Shown here piece after piece: positions 61,216 through 64,000 of a stretch of DNA of 64,000 nucleotides. Under the pieces are notes generated by a model that saw only the letters and a program-made list of their open reading frames with translations, searched no databases and had not been told where the DNA came from. The position numbers were made by a program, and so were the translations under genes. Source of the stretch: UBA5070 sp035604215 (lineage in GTDB: Bacteria > Fibrobacterota > Fibrobacteria > UBA5070); assembly GCA_035604215.1 (NCBI GenBank), contig DATNIW010000073.1:8588-72587 (forward strand). Reading direction: 5' to 3'. Position 1 is the first letter of the stretch. Every line of letters starts with the position of its first letter.

Positions 61216-61218
61216 GCC

Positions 61219-61611
61219 CTACCCCATCGATTCGACGTGGGGGTAGTCCAGGATCCGCTGGTCCGTGGTCACCAAAGCGAGCTGGTGGATACGGGCCGTG
61301 GCCACCAGCAGGCGGTCGGACGGGTCGCGGTGGAACGTTTCCGGCAGGCTCCAGGCTTCTTCGGCGACGCGGGCGTCGATCTCGACCAGATTCCAGCCGT
61401 TCTGGTCCACGGCGCGGCGAAACCATGTCTTCCAGTGCGGCTCCAGCACGATCCGCTGGAGGTTGGAAAGGCAGGCCAGTTCGGCGATGGAGACGACGGA
61501 GACGTTCACCTCGGAGGAGGGATCCTGGAGGGCTTCGCGGGCGGCGGGGCCCAGGCGGTGGGGTTCGGCGGCCAGATGGAGGATCGCGCAGGTGTCCAGC
61601 AAGAGTTTCAC
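61219..61611 (-). CDS. vapC: PIN-domain toxin VapC
   Basis: The 130-residue protein is a compact PIN ribonuclease with D6 (KLLLDTCAI), E44 (SIAELACL), D96/D99 (HRDPSDRLLVATA) and D117 (LVTTDQRILDY). It fits the YfiT/VapC group that pairs with Phd/YefM antitoxins. ATG 61611 overlaps the antitoxin stop by four bases (ATGA). It lies directly upstream of the second module's promoter. Confidence 0.9.
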   Translation of the reverse strand: MKLLLDTCAILHLAAEPHRLGPAAREALQDPSSEVNVSVVSIAELACLSNLQRIVLEPHWKTWFRRAVDQNGWNLVEIDARVAEEAWSLPETFHRDPSDRLLVATARIHQLALVTTDQRILDYPHVESMG

Positions 61612-61862
61612 GCCACGGGGTTCCCTTCCAGGCAGTCGTAGTCGGACTCGGGAGCGGCGGGAGAAACCACATCACCCAGGATCCGGGTGGTCCGGGAGGC
61701 GAAGCCGATTTTTGTCGTGTTTTTCCGCTTCGCGAGAGGGGTCACCCGGGCGAAGGGCACGTTCCGCTTGGCCAGCAGAAGCGGTTCTCCGGCCTCCAGG
61801 TGGGCGGTGGCTTCCCCCAACTGGTTCTTGAAGTCGGCGATGTTGTAGACATCCTCGCTCAT
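61608..61862 (-). CDS. Phd/YefM-family antitoxin
   Basis: The 84-residue protein matches the Phd/YefM pattern: YNIADFKNQLGEATAHLEAGEPLLLAKRNVPFARVTPL, where the N-terminal part binds DNA and the C-terminal part neutralises the toxin. There is no Shine-Dalgarno sequence before ATG 61862. The stop overlaps the vapC start. Confidence 0.88.
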   Translation of the reverse strand: MSEDVYNIADFKNQLGEATAHLEAGEPLLLAKRNVPFARVTPLAKRKNTTKIGFASRTTRILGDVVSPAAPESDYDCLEGNPVA

Positions 61863-61868
61863 GGAGGG

Positions 61869-61919
61869 AACCTAATGCTTGACCCAAGCAAAGTCAAGAA
61901 TATTCCATGAATATTCCAT
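61869..61919 (-). promoter_or_regulatory. Candidate promoter and operators of the Phd/VapC module
   Basis: On the minus strand TTGACT (61897-61892) and TAGGTT (61874-61869) are 17 bases apart; the -10 is weak. CTTGAC (61878-61883) and GTCAAG (61893-61898) form an inverted repeat across the promoter. Directly upstream lie two adjacent 11-bp repeats GAATATTCCAT (61898-61908 and 61909-61919), each with a GAATATTC palindrome. These are probable Phd binding sites. Confidence 0.6.
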
Positions 61920-62074
61920 GTTGACTCCTCCTCGCCGTTGGGGCCCCGGCCAGCGGGCGGTTTTCCCGCGTCTTGGGGGAACGCAAGGCGCATCTGGAGA
62001 TCCGAAGCTACCGTAACACCTCCAAGAGGGGGCCGCACGGCTCTGGATCGAATGCACAATTTCGGAGAGTCCCC

Positions 62075-64000
62075 ATGAAGAAGATCTTGTTGGCCCTGGG
62101 AATGTTGGCAGGGATGTCCCAGGCGATGCCCGCAGCCTCGAGAGTCACTTTGCCAAGTGGCAAGAAAATCTTCGTCTCGGGCATGAACCTGGCCTGGATC
62201 AACTATGCCGACGACGTGGGCGGCACGCCACTGGACACCGCCAAGGTCAACGCCGCCATGGTGAACATCCACGACTCCGGGGCGAATGCAATGAGGATCT
62301 GGCTGTCCACCGATGGCACCAACGATCCGATCTACGGTTCGAACGGACTCGTCTCGGGGCCCGCTTCCAAGACGGTCACGAACATCCAGGCGATGCTTCG
62401 TCTGGCCAAACGGAACGATCTGGTCCTGTGCCTCACCTTGCTGACGCACAACTGGGTGAACGCCGGCATCAATGCCACGATCCTCGCCAACAACAAGACG
62501 ATGCTCACGACCACGGCCGGTCTGAACGCCTACATCGCGAACTACCTGACTCCGGTGGTGACCGCCATCGGGAACGATCCGAACCTGCTCTGCTGGGAGA
62601 TCTTCAACGAACCGGAAGGCATGGTGGACGGCTGGTCGAGCCCGGCCAACACGATCACGCAGACGGAGGTCCAGACCGCCGTGAACAAGATCGCGGCGGC
62701 CATCCACGCGGCCGTGCCGCAGGTCCTGGTTTCCAACGGCGCGGCCAGCCTCTCAACGGAGAGTTGGTACACGGACGCCGCCCTGAAGGCCGCCGGTGGT
62801 GCCGCCACAGGCACGCTGGACTTCTACATGGCGCACTACTACGGTTGGAACGGACCCGGCAATTCTCCCTTCACGAAGGGCTACGCCGCCTGGAGCCTTG
62901 ACAAGCCTCTGGTGATCGGCGAGTACGCCTCCTCGAGCTGGAGCACCTCGACGGCATCCAGCAGCCCGATGCAGGATGCCGCCAATGTCGACACCTTGAT
63001 GACCTATCTCGACAAGGCAGGCTATGCGGGCGGCATGGGTTGGCAATACCAGCAGGACGCCGGGGATCCATGGATGAAGGGGTTTGTCACGTTCGGCCAC
63101 TCCATGATGCAGGAATACCGCGCCGACTCCGGTTCCATCCTCCTGACCGGAAACGGAAGCAGCACCTTCGCGGTGTCCGCTGCGGCAACCAACGGCGGCT
63201 CCGTCACTGCGAGCATCGCCGGTCGCGTGGATTCCGGCAAGGCGGACACTCTCACCGCGGTTCCAGCGGCCGGATATTCGTTCGTCGGATGGTCCGGGGA
63301 CACCACGGCCACCGGGTCCAAGCTGATCATCCCGAGCGTCGTGAAGGATCGGGTGGTCCTGGCGACCTTCACCCCGAACGCCGGCACCAACCTGATCAAG
63401 GGTGGTACCTTCACCGCGGCCACCGGAGACAGCGCCGACTGGAGCTTCTACGCGGCCACGAACAATGCGGCCAAGGTTTCCTATGCCAACAACCAGGCCA
63501 ATGTGACGGTCTCGACCGCGGACACCTTGAACTACGACATCCAGTTGACCCAGGGAAGCATCACCCTGGACTCCGGCGTGACATACCTCCTCACCTTCGA
63601 TGCGTGGTCGTCCGGCGCAAGGGCGCTCTCCATCGGCCTGTCCACCCAGGGCACATGGCATTACCAGGGCGGCGGAAGCGTTTCTCTCACCGCCACCAAG
63701 GCGACCTACACGCTCGACATCACTCCCGATTCCAGCACGACCGCCGGCATCCTGCAGTTCAACGTGGGCGCTCTCACCCTGCCCGTCTACGTCGACAACG
63801 TGTCCTTGGTGGTCGTGCCCACCGCCATCGCTCCCCGCACCGTTTTCGCATCTGCGCCGACCTGGTCCCTCGTGCGTTCCGGATCGAACCTCGTGTGGAC
63901 CCGTTCCCAGGCCCTCCAGGCCGGTGGCGTGGTCCGGCTGGTGGGAATCGACGGACGGGAACTGTCCCGCGCTCCCGTCTCCGCGGGCGAGCGGTCGGGA
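62075..64000 (+). CDS. Secreted GH5-like glycoside hydrolase (cellulase or mannanase), 3' truncated
   Basis: The frame is open from ATG 62075 to the window edge (642 residues). A signal peptide (KKILLALGMLAGMSQAMPA) precedes a clan-A TIM-barrel hydrolase with acid/base E179 (WEIFNEPEG) and nucleophile E283 (LVIGEYASS); FYMAHYYGW is the usual His-Tyr strand. Substrates may be beta-glucan or mannan. An InlB-type beta repeat (TAVPAAGYSFVGWSGD) follows, then a CBM4/9-like beta-sandwich (from LIKGGTFTAATGDSADW). The last residues (VVRLVGIDGRELSRAPVS) look like the start of a T9SS type A sorting domain. GGAGAG at 62064-62069 serves the start. No standalone promoter was recognised in the 212 bases upstream beyond the Phd operators. 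Confidence 0.82.
   Translation, partial: MKKILLALGMLAGMSQAMPAASRVTLPSGKKIFVSGMNLAWINYADDVGGTPLDTAKVNAAMVNIHDSGANAMRIWLSTDGTNDPIYGSNGLVSGPASKTVTNIQAMLRLAKRNDLVLCLTLLTHNWVNAGINATILANNKTMLTTTAGLNAYIANYLTPVVTAIGNDPNLLCWEIFNEPEGMVDGWSSPANTITQTEVQTAVNKIAAAIHAAVPQVLVSNGAASLSTESWYTDAALKAAGGAATGTLDFYMAHYYGWNGPGNSPFTKGYAAWSLDKPLVIGEYASSSWSTSTASSSPMQDAANVDTLMTYLDKAGYAGGMGWQYQQDAGDPWMKGFVTFGHSMMQEYRADSGSILLTGNGSSTFAVSAAATNGGSVTASIAGRVDSGKADTLTAVPAAGYSFVGWSGDTTATGSKLIIPSVVKDRVVLATFTPNAGTNLIKGGTFTAATGDSADWSFYAATNNAAKVSYANNQANVTVSTADTLNYDIQLTQGSITLDSGVTYLLTFDAWSSGARALSIGLSTQGTWHYQGGGSVSLTATKATYTLDITPDSSTTAGILQFNVGALTLPVYVDNVSLVVVPTAIAPRTVFASAPTWSLVRSGSNLVWTRSQALQAGGVVRLVGIDGRELSRAPVSAGERSG

Overview
The window reads as a high-GC, Gram-negative bacterial chromosome segment. 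Outer-membrane barrels, lipoproteins, type IV pilus parts, a probable type IX secretion (T9SS) translocon and three large secreted plant-polysaccharide hydrolases point to the Fibrobacterota or a close FCB-group relative. That assignment rests on gene content and domain architecture only. Genes are densely packed, with many 1-4 bp start/stop overlaps, and nearly all long antisense frames are GC-driven shadows. I saw no rRNA, tRNA, CRISPR array or insertion sequence.

Layout. 1-4285: the end of a SprA-like outer-membrane protein, then rng (RNase G) and argD. 4286-8981 (minus strand): a TPR-like exported protein, a geranylgeranyl-reductase-type flavoprotein, a small unknown protein, a PilT-like retraction ATPase with a duplicated N-domain, and a bacteriohemerythrin. 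9077-15162 (plus strand): aroD, a protease/beta-propeller/barrel outer-membrane protein, a PTS IIA protein, and envelope sugar genes (WecG/TagA family, rfbD). A convergent WcaJ-like sugar transferase follows. 17082-18491: dnaA, with DnaA-box-like sites upstream. 18481-21515: DUF2147 and DsbA-like exported proteins, divergent from a SulP transporter.

21529-25065 is the most unusual stretch: a lipoprotein, a membrane-anchored protein ending in a Cas4/AddB-type four-cysteine domain whose nuclease motif looks broken, and an alarmone-synthetase-like domain fused to TPRs. 25228-38774 encodes two giant tandem GH9 cellulases of about 2419 and 2092 residues with the same architecture but different substitutions at active-site motifs. 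38819-43201 holds a PAS-HTH regulator, ftsB and dprA, then an unknown cysteine-rich protein coupled to a stand-alone HsdR-N-like nuclease domain. 43198-50246 holds glgA, a four-gene type IV minor-pilin operon, and motAB. 50243-55958 is a tightly coupled oppABCDF operon, followed by an orphan ModA-like binding protein. 56986-58587 is nadB with an apparent ACG start. The right end carries an anti-sigma-like membrane protein, an MFS transporter, two adjacent PIN-toxin modules with readable promoters and operators, and a truncated GH5-like hydrolase.

Working picture: a surface-active polysaccharide degrader. The cellulases carry FlgD/T9SS-like C-terminal modules, so they may leave the cell through a SprA-type pore. 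Pili, MotAB, envelope sugars and DprA fit an adherent, possibly motile and transformable lifestyle. A 24-bp palindromic core occurs at two convergent gene junctions and probably acts as a bidirectional terminator spread as a dispersed repeat.
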